64,000 nt of DNA, taken from IMG/VR virus record IMGVR_UViG_3300009537_002640, positions 142,496 through 206,495 of that record. One strand, given 5' to 3'. Below the pieces are notes generated by a model. That model searched no databases, had not been told where the DNA came from, and was given only the letters and a program-made list of their open reading frames with translations. Shown piece by piece: positions 1 to 11,800 of this stretch. This DNA is from a virus. Position 1 is the stretch's first letter, and each line of letters begins with the position of its first letter. The translations under genes and the position numbers were made by a program.

Positions 1-939
1 GCGAGCACGGTGACTCAAACCAACAACTCTTACATTTGCAGGAATATGCACGGTGGATTCATAGGTATAGTTTCCTTCTTTGACGTATACAGTTCCGCCA
101 AGTGTAGCTAATGAATCTACAGCCATTTGCATAACAGAGCTGGTTGGCCCATAGTAGTTACCGTAACTGTCTGTACCATCTCCAACTGTAACAATATTTA
201 CATCATCTGCATCGACCAGGGTTGGGCCAGTGTATCTATAGAAAGTAGCGAATAGGCTGAACCTACCGCTTGCATTTGTTGTACCATCTCTGTCGCCGAA
301 CACATTAAATGGATTAAATACACTACCCTCCCCGCTTATTGGTGAACCAGTTAGTCTAACTATACCATTTGCATAGTCAACAGTCCAACGTGCGTCACTA
401 CCAATTCCATTTTGAGCTGTAGGGTCAGCAGTGATTGGAATAGCTCCATAGCCTACGTATGCATCTAGAGTTCCACCATTATCATAAGCGGGGAATAATG
501 CCAGTTCGAAACCACGAGTTGTGACGTCATCATCGGCTGCGTGACCTCTGCCGGGAGACAAATCAGGTGGCACCAAATGCTTTATGCGCACTCGTTCTAC
601 ATCTACCGGGTCATCAGACTCGGGAACGGAATGAACTGCCATGAATGTTTGTGAACTTTGAGTATCATCTATACTTGAAGATGGGACAGAATACAGTAAT
701 GTTTTATTGTGACGAGTTGCAACAGCACCGCCACCGTATCCATCGTCGCCGTAATCAGGAGAGGCAAAATTACTTAGAGCAGTAGGGGTCTCACTGAAGA
801 TATCATCTCTTAGTACAATAGTAGATGTACCAAAAGGCTCTTCGTGAACGGAGTAATCAGGACCCAGCGTATTTGCTTTACGCTGAGCAAGCTTATCTGC
901 TAAAGCAATTTTTTCCTTTTCCAAGTCAGTAGTTGACAT
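1..939 (-). CDS. Partial tail-fibre/appendage protein with start of a beta-helix
   Basis: The 3' end runs off the window; 313 codons are visible from the ATG at 939, which has a GGAGAGAG ribosome site 5 nt upstream. The product is acidic and beta-rich. Around residues 185-195 it has a DYANGIVRL strand like one in the 22884-23744 protein. The last visible 35 residues (GGTVYVKEGNYTY, then VHIPANVRVVGL) look like the first coils of a right-handed pectin-lyase-type beta-helix, a fold common in phage depolymerases and tailspikes. It carries the DGY/DAY tripeptides typical of this region. Enzymatic activity cannot be judged because the rest lies outside. It starts 14 bp after the preceding gene stops. 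Confidence 0.8.
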   Translation of the reverse strand, partial: MSTTDLEKEKIALADKLAQRKANTLGPDYSVHEEPFGTSTIVLRDDIFSETPTALSNFASPDYGDDGYGGGAVATRHNKTLLYSVPSSSIDDTQSSQTFMAVHSVPESDDPVDVERVRIKHLVPPDLSPGRGHAADDDVTTRGFELALFPAYDNGGTLDAYVGYGAIPITADPTAQNGIGSDARWTVDYANGIVRLTGSPISGEGSVFNPFNVFGDRDGTTNASGRFSLFATFYRYTGPTLVDADDVNIVTVGDGTDSYGNYYGPTSSVMQMAVDSLATLGGTVYVKEGNYTYESTVHIPANVRVVGLSHRAR

Positions 940-953
940 TTACACTCTCTCCA

Positions 954-3620
954 TTACGGTAACAACTGTAACAAAGTCATTATCTTTTGTTTTGAAACTT
1001 CTCTTTCTTCTTCGTGCTGTCCAAAGTATGTAACTTTAACAGCAATCTTATTTTCGGTATTAGCGTTATTTCTAGGGCCAAAAGTAAAAGGCACGGTAAA
1101 ATCACCGGCAGTTCCAGTTACTGCTCCTGCCAATGCCCCATCACCATTTTTATAATGTCCGGTTCTAAACAAACGCCCTATATCAAGCCAACCAGTGCTA
1201 TTAGAATCCCATCCAGGAATCTTTACTTCGATTTTTCCAAACCTATCTCTTTCGTTAGCTTGTTTGTACCTAATGTCCTCAAAAGATATTAGTGAATTAC
1301 CATCGCTCATAATTCTTAATTTACCACCGCTTATAGCATAACCTAAGCTAAATGTTCTGCGATAAGTTCTGTCACCAGTAAGAGCACTGTAGTCTCTGGT
1401 GGTGGAAGAATTATTGGGGACAATACCGTTGCCCACTGTGTAATCATCCTGTGGATAAATCAACCCAGGAATATGTGCTTCATCTGGCACAAATCTACCC
1501 CCGCACTGTAGACTGGGGGTTGATGCTATACTGTCTGTACTAGTTATCACAGTCGCAGCATATCCATCTGTAGGACCTAAAAACTCATGTGTGTCTACAA
1601 CCCTATAGCTTTCGTCTGTAAACCACTCAGTCGTATCTGTAGATCTGCTACTACTATATCCATTAACCAATATTCTGTTTACAAAATCCACGCCATACGC
1701 ATCATAACCATCGCCAGGGCCAAAAGGATAGTATATAGTTGCCCTAATATATCCCCTTGTAGAAAATACATTGGGAGCTGGATGCAACCTGGTATCTATT
1801 GATGGAATGCCGATAGCTACATCACCAGCATCTTTAGCAAAATAAAATGCCTGGTCGTTGTGATCAGGAAGATTTGATGCGGAATATTTAGTGTATCCAT
1901 CGTCAAGCAATTCGCTAGCGTCAACTTGGGCACCGAAGACACCTGCATCAGTACCATGCGGAAAATTAAACACATTGGTGTCGAATTTTAATATCTCTTC
2001 CCGCAAATATGTTTTGTTAAACACATTATTGTCAGAACGTAATTCCACTTCAAACTTATTATTATCTGTTACTATAGAAGTATAATAGGCAATTCCAGAA
2101 AGAAATACTAAATCGCTAGTGGGAGATATTGGATTATGAGCATCATTAATATCCGTTCTAACAGGAATTAAGTTTACATGTTCTATTCCTGGCCTAGTAG
2201 GACTGTTATCTACATAAAAATTAACTATGCGGGTATAGTTCTGCGGGTCCTCATTAAAGTCCGGAACTGAAGTTTCTAAATTGCTGTATACTTCAGCTAG
2301 TGCGGGTTCTCCTCCAAAATCGCCAGCAGTATCTTCAGTCACATAATGAACTATACGGTAAGCTGATAGATTATCGTTTGCGTCTGTTTCCGTGATACCT
2401 TCTGGGGAAGTTAGCTCCCCACCAACAATGTCAGGGTTTGAAAGTGGAATTAGATATCTAGCCATTTGGAGACGGCTAAAGTCATTCTCATAATCATCGA
2501 AAATGTTTTCTCCGCTAGCATTAATGTTAGAGCTATAATCTTCAAACACCGGTTTTCGATCGTAAAGCAATATACTATCGAAATTGGTTAATGTAGGGGT
2601 ATAAACCTGTTGTCCTGCAGCACGTATGTTTTCGTTAAATATATTCTTTAGGTTCAAGACTGCTATTGGGAAAAACTCAGACGCACCACGCAATTTACGC
2701 TGAAGTACCAAAGTTCCACGGTCAGCAGGGAAAATTATTCCGCTCATCATTGCCTGAAGTCTACTAGTACTATCTTTGTCAATTGCAGTCCTAGTAATAA
2801 ACTTAGTCTCTTTAAATCCAACCGATGGTAGGGAAAAGAATCCTGGAACAGCATCCATCCTGTATACTTCAAACTCATCTTCTTTAGGCGGAACCCGTAA
2901 TGGATCCGACGTTCTAGCTATTCGAATTTTTTTAGTTGTATCTCCACCAGATGATATAGTTTCTATATCACCAGCATCTAGTCCAGAAATATCTACAGGC
3001 GTGCCATCAGATTCTCCGGGTGCTCTCCAGGTTAGTGTTTCTGTTCCTACACCGCCTCCCATTTTGAGAAAGGCTCCAGTGCCAGGGTCGGTGTTGCTAC
3101 TTACGTCAATAATTTGAATTCCGCGAATACCAGCATTTCTTGGCTGAGTTTTCTTCATAACATTCTCGCCATTTCCGCCAGTGGTATTGAAAACATGCAA
3201 GCGTCCATAACCATCATACCAGTCAGGAATGCCATCGTTAGGAACTTTAGAATTGTCGAATCCTATTTGATCAGGACGAGGAGGAACTAGAGAGCCTAAT
3301 TCTGAAAGAACGCCCTCGACATCATCTTCGAAATAGTTGTCATCTGAGTCTAGCACAGAAATGGCACTTGCATCGTGAGCATCTTCTGGGTCAGCTTCGT
3401 GTGCTAAAATCAAGGCACGCACATCACCGATTTCATCCAGTCGGGCCCTAACGGTCGCAAATGTACCCGAAGGCTGAATGCCCAATTCCTGCTCGATTTT
3501 TACAATCGCGTCTCGCAGTCTATTGGGGACCTCAGCCCGAATTTCATCAATCTGATTACGGACCAGTGGTAAGGTCGCGTAACCATCAATTGCCTCGGGA
3601 TATACAGAAAAATTAGCCAT
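954..3620 (-). CDS. Large virion appendage protein (888 aa)
   Basis: Starts at an ATG with AGAGGAT just upstream. Residues 10-60 (LPLVRNQIDEIRAEVPNRL, then RDAIVKIEQELG and GTFATVRARLD) form a helical N-terminal module of a kind I associate with phage fibre and baseplate-peripheral proteins, probably an attachment or trimerisation segment. The remaining 800 residues are beta-rich with many Asp/Asn/Gly turns and no recognisable catalytic motif. Five DGY tripeptides are present, including DWYDGYGRLHVF and GDGYDAYGVD. A candidate promoter element lies 43 bp upstream in the gap from the preceding gene. A tail-fibre or baseplate decoration role is inferred from context; the exact function is unknown. 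Confidence 0.8.
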   Translation of the reverse strand: MANFSVYPEAIDGYATLPLVRNQIDEIRAEVPNRLRDAIVKIEQELGIQPSGTFATVRARLDEIGDVRALILAHEADPEDAHDASAISVLDSDDNYFEDDVEGVLSELGSLVPPRPDQIGFDNSKVPNDGIPDWYDGYGRLHVFNTTGGNGENVMKKTQPRNAGIRGIQIIDVSSNTDPGTGAFLKMGGGVGTETLTWRAPGESDGTPVDISGLDAGDIETISSGGDTTKKIRIARTSDPLRVPPKEDEFEVYRMDAVPGFFSLPSVGFKETKFITRTAIDKDSTSRLQAMMSGIIFPADRGTLVLQRKLRGASEFFPIAVLNLKNIFNENIRAAGQQVYTPTLTNFDSILLYDRKPVFEDYSSNINASGENIFDDYENDFSRLQMARYLIPLSNPDIVGGELTSPEGITETDANDNLSAYRIVHYVTEDTAGDFGGEPALAEVYSNLETSVPDFNEDPQNYTRIVNFYVDNSPTRPGIEHVNLIPVRTDINDAHNPISPTSDLVFLSGIAYYTSIVTDNNKFEVELRSDNNVFNKTYLREEILKFDTNVFNFPHGTDAGVFGAQVDASELLDDGYTKYSASNLPDHNDQAFYFAKDAGDVAIGIPSIDTRLHPAPNVFSTRGYIRATIYYPFGPGDGYDAYGVDFVNRILVNGYSSSRSTDTTEWFTDESYRVVDTHEFLGPTDGYAATVITSTDSIASTPSLQCGGRFVPDEAHIPGLIYPQDDYTVGNGIVPNNSSTTRDYSALTGDRTYRRTFSLGYAISGGKLRIMSDGNSLISFEDIRYKQANERDRFGKIEVKIPGWDSNSTGWLDIGRLFRTGHYKNGDGALAGAVTGTAGDFTVPFTFGPRNNANTENKIAVKVTYFGQHEEEREVSKQKIMTLLQLLP

Positions 3621-3662
3621 TTATGATCCTCTAGATATAGGTGTAGCGTTCAAATTAATGTG

Positions 3663-3676
3663 AATTTATTAGTATA
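3663..3676 (-). promoter_or_regulatory. Candidate phage promoter element
   Basis: On the minus strand this reads TATACTAATAAATT, one of six copies of TA(Y)TAATA(W)TT found in gaps of this window. It lies just after the stop of the 3684-5396 gene and 43 bp before the start of the next gene. A TATATC hexamer follows about 24 nt downstream. Short arms TGAAT/ATTCA flank it. The promoter role is inferred from position and recurrence only. Confidence 0.4.
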
Positions 3677-3683
3677 TTCATAG

Positions 3684-5396
3684 TTATAAGCCGCTAGGAT
3701 ATTGATATATAACATCCGTCTTATCGTGCCTTCTCATACGAAATTGCTGTCTTCCTGAGTCGCCCAAAACCAAAATGTTTCTGGTAACATCCAGCACTTC
3801 ATACCTAAATTCCTCAAAGAATTCACCGGTATTCTTATCTCTATTAAATAGTATGATTAAATCTCTGTCTTTTAGTGTAGGAATAGTGATTGTCCATGCT
3901 GTCAGTTCACTTGGGTGTGTAAGTCCTTGGTCTCCTTTGATTTCAAGGTCATCTGTGTATGGATGAACCCTTACCATTATCATTCCAAACACATTACGCC
4001 AGTGCTCTGAAATTGGACGGGTATTGTTATAACGGTCATATCCGCCGTCAAAACCTACACCATAACAATATGCACATCTGGTACGCTGGTGCTCCCGGCG
4101 CATACTGATACAAGCACAGCGTTTTCCTGTCCATTTTCTCTTCAATAAAATAGCAGGCATTCCGGTTACTTGTAGCTGTAGGTCTAGTCGAGCAAGATTT
4201 CTTTCCTGCAGGTCTAAACCGCGCACACCATTAAATTCGCCGCCTACATAGCTGTTTACACATCGCCCATCCAGCGTGTCTTGTAGGCTGGGGCGATGAT
4301 ATCCTTTAAAATCGTACGCAGGGAAATCTTCATTCTCAGCATCCGATATAGAAAAATCTGGGGTTATATCGTCGGCATTAGCTGCCCTATAACCATCCTC
4401 GTCTACATTGTAATCTCCAATAGCGTCGACATTGCGAGGAGTTCCATTATCTTCATGCCACGCCGCCGTATCGTTCAGTATTACAGTATTACCGTCCTCA
4501 ATACCTCTAAACAATTGAATGGCTGAACCAATTGCGTGGGTAGAGATTAAAGTAGTGAATGCGCCTCTTCCGGTGTCCTCTATATAGAAGTTCTCGCCAT
4601 CCTTAGATTCATATTGGATTACTTCGGAGCCAATATGTAAAAATCCTTTCTCAGGATATCCATTAGTGGTACTAACATTAATAGTTGCCCCGTAAGCATC
4701 AATGTCATTCTCTAGAGTTAAAACCTCTGGGTACTGATATAAATCCTCGCCTATTTGCTCAAGCTGAGTTAAGTCAAAATCGTTAGGGTCGTATTCAACC
4801 GCTCTTACTGCAAAGTATCTTAGTTTACCAGGCGGGACATTGATAACAACCTGGCGGGCTGTAGTAATTGCCCTTGGACCAGAATTAAAAACACCAAATC
4901 GAGTAGATGATACATAAATGTTGTAATGTATTTGTTTATTAGAGTCAGCAGGAACAGCCTCGCCCCAAGTTAGACGAAGCCCCATTCCATTTCCAACGTC
5001 TTCAATTCTACGCACTCCCACCAAATGCAACCAGGTAGGTTTTTCACGACAGCCAACATGTGCTGATGCTGCTTGCCCACCTGATGCTCCTGATGGAATA
5101 CCCGCTGGAGCCATTGTGAAACTATAGCGCTGAGTATTAGAGGTCATACCATCTTCAGCGACCCACTCCCATTGGTCATAATAAACGCCTGCATCTAGTG
5201 TTTTTGGAGAATCCCACGTAGCTTGATAAAAACCAGTGGACAAACGAGTAACTGGCAGTACGGCAATTAAGTTCCCACCAGACGCAGCATCATATATTCT
5301 AACCGCATTCACTGTGAATGGGTCGAACAAAGAGCCGTTCTCGTAGAACTTTATGCCGACATCTATTTCTTGTCCTATTAGACCACTGCGTGCCAT
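3684..5396 (-). CDS. Virion protein with Ig-like N-terminus and CxC/CxxC cluster
   Basis: 570 residues. Residues 1-95 (GQEIDVGIKFYENGSLFDP...TGFYQATWDSP) form a beta-sandwich-like module that recurs at the N-terminus of 18826-19731 and, more distantly, in 5408-5788. The middle has a fibronectin-like stretch (LRLTWGEAVPADS...YNIYVSSTRFGVF). Near residue 427 there is a cysteine cluster, C427-x-C429 and C441-x2-C444, followed by YGVGFDGGY. A CxC...CxxC.G.GF.GGY arrangement is seen in several phage structural proteins and suggests bound zinc. Two DGY/DAY motifs occur. Start ATG has GGAGT upstream. Probably a tail or baseplate adaptor; specific role unknown. Confidence 0.8.
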   Translation of the reverse strand: MARSGLIGQEIDVGIKFYENGSLFDPFTVNAVRIYDAASGGNLIAVLPVTRLSTGFYQATWDSPKTLDAGVYYDQWEWVAEDGMTSNTQRYSFTMAPAGIPSGASGGQAASAHVGCREKPTWLHLVGVRRIEDVGNGMGLRLTWGEAVPADSNKQIHYNIYVSSTRFGVFNSGPRAITTARQVVINVPPGKLRYFAVRAVEYDPNDFDLTQLEQIGEDLYQYPEVLTLENDIDAYGATINVSTTNGYPEKGFLHIGSEVIQYESKDGENFYIEDTGRGAFTTLISTHAIGSAIQLFRGIEDGNTVILNDTAAWHEDNGTPRNVDAIGDYNVDEDGYRAANADDITPDFSISDAENEDFPAYDFKGYHRPSLQDTLDGRCVNSYVGGEFNGVRGLDLQERNLARLDLQLQVTGMPAILLKRKWTGKRCACISMRREHQRTRCAYCYGVGFDGGYDRYNNTRPISEHWRNVFGMIMVRVHPYTDDLEIKGDQGLTHPSELTAWTITIPTLKDRDLIILFNRDKNTGEFFEEFRYEVLDVTRNILVLGDSGRQQFRMRRHDKTDVIYQYPSGL

Positions 5397-5407
5397 AAGT
5401 TACTCCA

Positions 5408-5788
5408 TTAAACTGGTTCTGACTCGTAGACTCTCACATCTTGTTCACGTGAAGTGTGTATATCTACATCTATTCCTTCTGCTGTGGGAAAGTTTTCTAT
5501 GCGATAAAACATCACATACCTGTCTTCTCTCGTGTTACCTGTGTTTCCTGGAAGATTATATGTGTATCTTCCAGGCTCATTAGTAGAGTCCACCTCGAAA
5601 ACATCCAATTCTGTGCGAGCTGATACCCAAGCAGTACCGCTCCAATACTTAGTATCAGAATCTCTTTTTATCGTAAGAGTGATATACGGAATCTGCCCAG
5701 TTATACCATCGCCAGTAGTCGCGTCTAGTATGAGCAATTCAGTTATTATATCATCTCCAACATTCCAAATGTGCGGTCCACCACTCAT
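5408..5788 (-). CDS. Small Ig-like virion protein (126 aa)
   Basis: A single predicted beta-sandwich domain with the pattern VGDDIITELLILDATTG...PYITLTIKRDSD...PGRYTYNLP, a set of strands resembling the N-terminal domains of 3684-5396 and 18826-19731. It starts at an ATG with AAGGAG 8 nt upstream and ends 11 bp before the next gene starts. No catalytic motif. It lies directly downstream of the giant fibre gene, so it may be a fibre-associated adaptor or a free copy of the same attachment domain; that is inference. Confidence 0.75.
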   Translation of the reverse strand: MSGGPHIWNVGDDIITELLILDATTGDGITGQIPYITLTIKRDSDTKYWSGTAWVSARTELDVFEVDSTNEPGRYTYNLPGNTGNTREDRYVMFYRIENFPTAEGIDVDIHTSREQDVRVYESEPV

Positions 5789-5800
5789 ATATCAAACTCC

Positions 5801-8800
5801 TTAGTAGAAATCGTTCCAGGTTGTACCATCCCAACCCTGATGCTTCTTAGTAGATGTATTGAAAATTACCATGCCCTCAATTGGCTCTAGAGCGTCTCTT
5901 TCAGTTGTAGTAAGTCTTGGTGGTAAGAAGACACTCCCAACTGTTAGCTCATTACCCACATCTAGATTGCCATCGATGCCAGAATCTCCACCAACACTAA
6001 TTCCTGATGAGAAAGTTGTATAACCGTCAGAAGCTATATTGACTTGCTCTGCACCAGCTGTAATTAATGACAACTCATTTGCGCCAGCAGAACCTATTCC
6101 AGTGTCATAGTCAGACCAAGCAGGAACTAATGTAGGATTAGTTGCACTGGCTGCCTCATTCATTACTGTTCCAGAGCCACTTGTTGCGCCCGATATCTGA
6201 GATGCATTAATGAAGAATGCATTTATGCCCAGAGCAGCTATTCCTATCGTATCATCTTGAGTTTCATAAAACCCTGTATCGCCATCTCCAAATGATATTG
6301 TTGGAGTAGCAGCATCATTTTCTGAAGGTAGGGATAGTTTAGAACCTGTAACTGGAGCTTGTCCAATACCTATATTGCCAGATGTATCTATGGTTAAATG
6401 TGTATTAGTTCCTACTGTTGCATTGCTACCAATTTTGAATGCCTCGGAATCATCATTGTCAATACCTACAGTCCAATCCTGTGTAGCAGAAACACTCAGT
6501 TCTAGCTTGGGATCGCCGCCAGCTGATTGTGCCTCAGCCAAAAATACTGAATCGCTTCCAGCAGTAGAATTAGTGTTGTATACTCGAATGTCTGTATAGG
6601 CGCCATCATTAGCTTGTTGTACATCCCAAGTGGCAGCAGGAGCGGCAGCTATACCGGCATCACCACCAGTAGGGCCAATGCGCATACGAATATTACCACC
6701 AGGTATACTGCTATCCCCTATTACAAACTCTCCACCCAAAGATCTATCTAGCCCAACATACCATAAATCTCCTCCGCTTAGAGAGATATATGGGTCGCCA
6801 CCAGAAGTAGCTAAATCAAGTCTGGCATGACTACTGCTGCCTGAATCCAAATTGGCTATATTGGCAACTACAGATCCTACTGTGGTTTTGCGCATCGACC
6901 AATCCCAAATACCAGTAGTAGTGTGGCCTATTGCAATAAACCCTAGAGAGTCAATACGCATTACCTCACTACCAGCTGTTGATAGTGCTAGTACATCATC
7001 AGATGCCTCCCACCAGCCAGTATCACCGTCACCTAAATTTAATAGAGGAGTTGTTTCGCTTCCGGCGCCTGGTATATTTACAGCTGTAGCCCCACCAGTT
7101 TCAGTGATAGTCAGTCCTTCTACTCCGCCAGCTATTAGAGATATCGCGTCCGCTGCTCCTGAACCCACACCGGTATCCAAATCAAATCTAAAACAATATA
7201 CTGGATTGGTTGCAGTGCTTATTTCGTTACGCATATGCCAGCCACGAGTAGATTGCGCTGCGGCTAAGTCATCAAAACTAGCCCACCATCTAGATGTACC
7301 AACGGAACTGAAGTACACAGCATCGTCGGTAAGTTCGAAGAATCCAGTGTCACCATCACCAAAAGCTATAGTCGGTATCGCCTCGTTGTTCACAGACGGC
7401 ACTATTAAACGACTGCCACCCTGTACTTGTAAATCACCATAAGCATCAATTGTTGGTTGACCCGAGCCACTTGTAATGCGCAATCCTTCAATAGAATTAC
7501 CTATTAGGCTTACAGAACCTCCAGCGTCTATGTTTATATCACGAGTACCTAGAGCTTTTACTACACCAGGATCTGGCCATAACACAATGCCCTCTGAATC
7601 TACTTCTGCTTTAACTCCGGAGCCTGTACTAAATCCTAATCTATTGGATCCGATTCTGTATATTCCTGTATCTGTATCAGATAGGAATGAAATGCTAGGC
7701 AATACAGAGGTTCCATCTGCTACAAATAAACGCCCACCACCCTGAATATTGACATCGCCATAAGCATCTACGGTTGAATTATCGCCTTCAGTATTTCTAG
7801 TGAAACGCAAAGCCTCTTGCCCATCTACTATAGCAGATAGATTATATATACTTCCACCAGCACCTAGACCGGAATTTATACCGCTACCAGTTCTTACACT
7901 AGCATTAGTGTCTGATGGCGAACTAGCTGACAAATTACCACCACCAGCTGCAGAACCAAATTCTGATGATGTAAATGACCAAGCATTCGAACCACTTATA
8001 GATACACCTATTACGGTATCACTAAATGCATTAAATCCAGTATTTCCAGAGCTGCCGAAACCTATAGTTGGTGAAGAGAACCCTTCGACACCAGTTGTAT
8101 TCGGAAATATCAATCGATGATTCAATTGTAGGTTGTTGTTAACCCTATCAAAGTACAAGTCATTATCGCCAGCCAAAGTGCCGGAACTAGTAAAGAATGC
8201 CACATAGCCATCAGCACCTTCTTCTGCCGTAAGTCCACCACCTCCGCCGTAACCATCTAGAGCCTGTAGAATGACCTGAAATGTTTCTGATAGGTCATCG
8301 TTATTTATGGCTCCAGCTACATTTAGATCTCCATTAACATTTATGAATGGTGACCCAGTAGCATCAATTCTTATGCCCTCAATATTATTGGCGATGAGTG
8401 AAAGTTGACTTGTGCCAGCCGTACCAATACCAGTGCCAGAATCCAATGCATCTGGATTGAACGTAGGGGTGGTAGCAGTGGCATCAAAACCACGCATACT
8501 TGGGCCACCCGAAACAGTAGACGAATAATTGACACCGCTCCACGTAAATCTAGCAAAACCACCAAGAGATATTTGTATAGTGTCATCAGCAGATTCATAG
8601 AAGCCAGAATCACCATCACCAAATGTTATTGTAGGCGTTGATGGAGCATTTATCTGTGGGACAAAAAATCTGCTTCCAGTATTAACATGTAGTCCTGTGC
8701 TACTAACATAAGCTCGGGTACTTCCGGCTGTACCAATCTCTAGCTGATTAGTACTATGGTCGAAAATTATGTTTCCGCTCCAAGTTGAATCGGCATCAGC

Positions 8801-11800
8801 AAAAAGCAATGCTCCAAACCCAGTAGTGCTAGAGCCTATAGTAATTCCAACATTACTACCACCCTGGACAGTAAGATCATCATACAGAGCAGACGGAGTG
8901 CCACCATAGCTTGCACCCATAGTAACAGTAGTGGCACTACCTGATTCTGTTATTCGTATGCCTTCAACGCCACCAGCTACCAAGGACAATTGATTAGCAG
9001 CAGCTGAACCTATGCCAGTATCGGTATCGTTTCTACGCGGTACTAGTGTAGGATTGGTAGCGCTAGATATTTCATTCAATATACCTGGACCACCAGTATT
9101 GACATTTTCCATACCTATGCTAGAAAAATCGAATATCTTACTTCCACCAGTAGCAAGGCTTAGAACATTATCTAGAGCAGCATAAAAGCCAGTATCTCCA
9201 TCACCAAAATTTATGGTTGGTGTACTTGCAGTCCCACCAGTTGGAAAATTAACATCAGTTGATCCACCCGATTCAGTAATACGAAATGCCTCAACACCAC
9301 CAGCTGCAAAACCCAATATATCTGCACCGGCTCTAAACATACCAGTATCAAAATCTGATGCAGTGGCAAACGAGTATCCAGGAGTAGATGCAGAGCCACC
9401 AGCTGATGCTACAACGCCACTACTGGAGAACCATCTATCTGATGAATCTATTGTCCATTTCAAATTGCCAGATACGGAAAATGCAAGACTGGTAGAACCA
9501 AACGGAATGCCCATACCAGTTCCAGTGGCTGTATGAAACGAATACCCTGGAGTTGCTACTCCGCCACCACCACCAGCAAATAGACGACCCTCGACATGCA
9601 ACCCATCAGTAGGAGCAGTATCAACACCGGCATCTCCACTACCAATAACTACACCGCCAGCAACATCGAGTTTATTTAGTGGAGCAGTAGTTCCTATACC
9701 TAGTCGGTTATTAGGTCTATCCCAGAATAAATCGTTATCACCAGCTATACTATCACTACCAGTAAAGAAAGCAATATACCCATCAGCACCTTCGGTAGCT
9801 GATATGCCACCACCTCCGCCTCCACCAGCAGGGAAAGATGCTCCAGTACTAGAATTAAATTCAGCTACTGGGACACCATCATCGCTTAAGCACAAAGAGC
9901 CATCTTCAGTGACACTCCAAGTGAATGTGCGATTCGGCCTTCCTTCAGCAGTAGTAGAAACTATGTGCAATGATTCTGGTCCGAGATACAAGTCACGCCA
10001 ACGCAAATCAGGAGTGCCCAATCCCCACATATTATCCGTATGGGGCATCAAGTAACCATCAAAGTATCCATCGCCAGCTACATGCAGCTTAGCTTCAGGA
10101 GACCCAGTGCCAATGCCAACCTCTCCAGTAGTAGATAGCGTCATATTAACAACGCCACCAGAACGGAATCTTAGTTCTTCGTTAACATCGGCTGTTCCAT
10201 ATTGTACATAGTTGCCGGAATTTCTTAATAATACGGAGGAGGTGCCTATACGATAGTCAGAAGCTGTATTAATAGCGCCAGTAGTGGTAATTGAATGATT
10301 AGCTAATGCTACTGTTGGATCTTCGCCAAAACCTACTCTTCTGGCATCTGGACTTATAGATATTACTGGAGTACTACCAGCATATAGTCGCAAGAAACCT
10401 TGTGTGGTCCCGGGTGTCTTTTCAATCTTCCAGGAATAGTCCCGGCCAGTAGTTGTTTCAGCGTCAGTAGATATTATATGTATTGAATCCGTACCAAGAT
10501 ATAAGTCTCTCCATCGCAAATCAGGAGTACCTAATCCCCACATATCATCGGTACGTGGCATCAAGTAGCCGTCGAAATAACCATCGCCAGCTACATGTAA
10601 AAGTGCATCTGGAGCGTTAGTACTAATACCAACTCTCTGGGTATCTGTTATTCGTATAGCCTCTGTTCCACCAGTAACAAATCCTAATTGATTAATGGTA
10701 GCGCGATACATACCAGTATCGCCATCATTATTAAAGCCATAACTTACTACACTAGTGCTTCCAAAACCACTCTGTATTCTTGCTCCAGAATCAGCTGCGC
10801 TAAATATAGACGAGCTATTGGATATAGACCAAGCAGCCTGATTGTTTGTGGCAAAACGTAATGTTGCTCCGCTAGCATATATTCCAGTTCCATTACTAAA
10901 CGTAATTGCAGGATTGGTTGGTTCATCTAATGTTGGTAGAACTATTTGTTGTGCATAAACAGATCCAGTGATAGTAGAATCTCCAACCAAACTAGTGTCA
11001 CCATTTACAGTTACATACCCATCTTCAACACGGATGCTCTCAACTCCACCGGCAATCATAGATAATTGATCAGCACCAGATGAACCAATTCCAGTATTAG
11101 AGTCTGATTTATTAGGGACCAATGTAGGATTTGTAGCTGCAGCATTTTCACGCAAAAGTGCTGGTCCACTAGTTAAATCTGCTTGTATGCTAACATATGT
11201 GGTATACTGACCAGCGTCCCATGAGCCTCTAATAGACCCAAGGGTAGAAACAGCCAGGACATCATCACTACTTTCATAAAAGCCGGTATCAGTATCTCCA
11301 AAATTAATCGCAGGAAGACTGGCGGTTCCAGCAGACGAAAATGTAGTGTCTTGACTTATTACAACTGCAGCAGAGTATGCAGCAATTTTAGATCCTCCTC
11401 CAACAATAATAGCTACCTCTCCTGCGGCCCCGCCAATACCATTGCCGAAAGAACCCTTTCTGGGTATTATTGTCGGATTAGTACTTGATGAAGTCTCGTT
11501 TAGAAGCTGAGCCCCTACACTAAATGCAGAAAAGGAGCCACCTGACATCCTCCATGCTTCTGTACCATTAAAAGTGAACACAAAATCCGTAGTATCTAAA
11601 TCAATATTGTATGTAGAAGCAGAATCAAAAGATAATAAATCAACGTTAACTATGCTATTGCTGCCCATATCCAAGGAGTTACCCATAGTTAGGGTGCCAG
11701 ATATTGCAGTTTGTCCTATAACCCCTAGTCCTGCACCAACACTTAGGTATCCATCTGTACTAACAGTTATATTACCACTAGATTCAGATATTCTTAACCC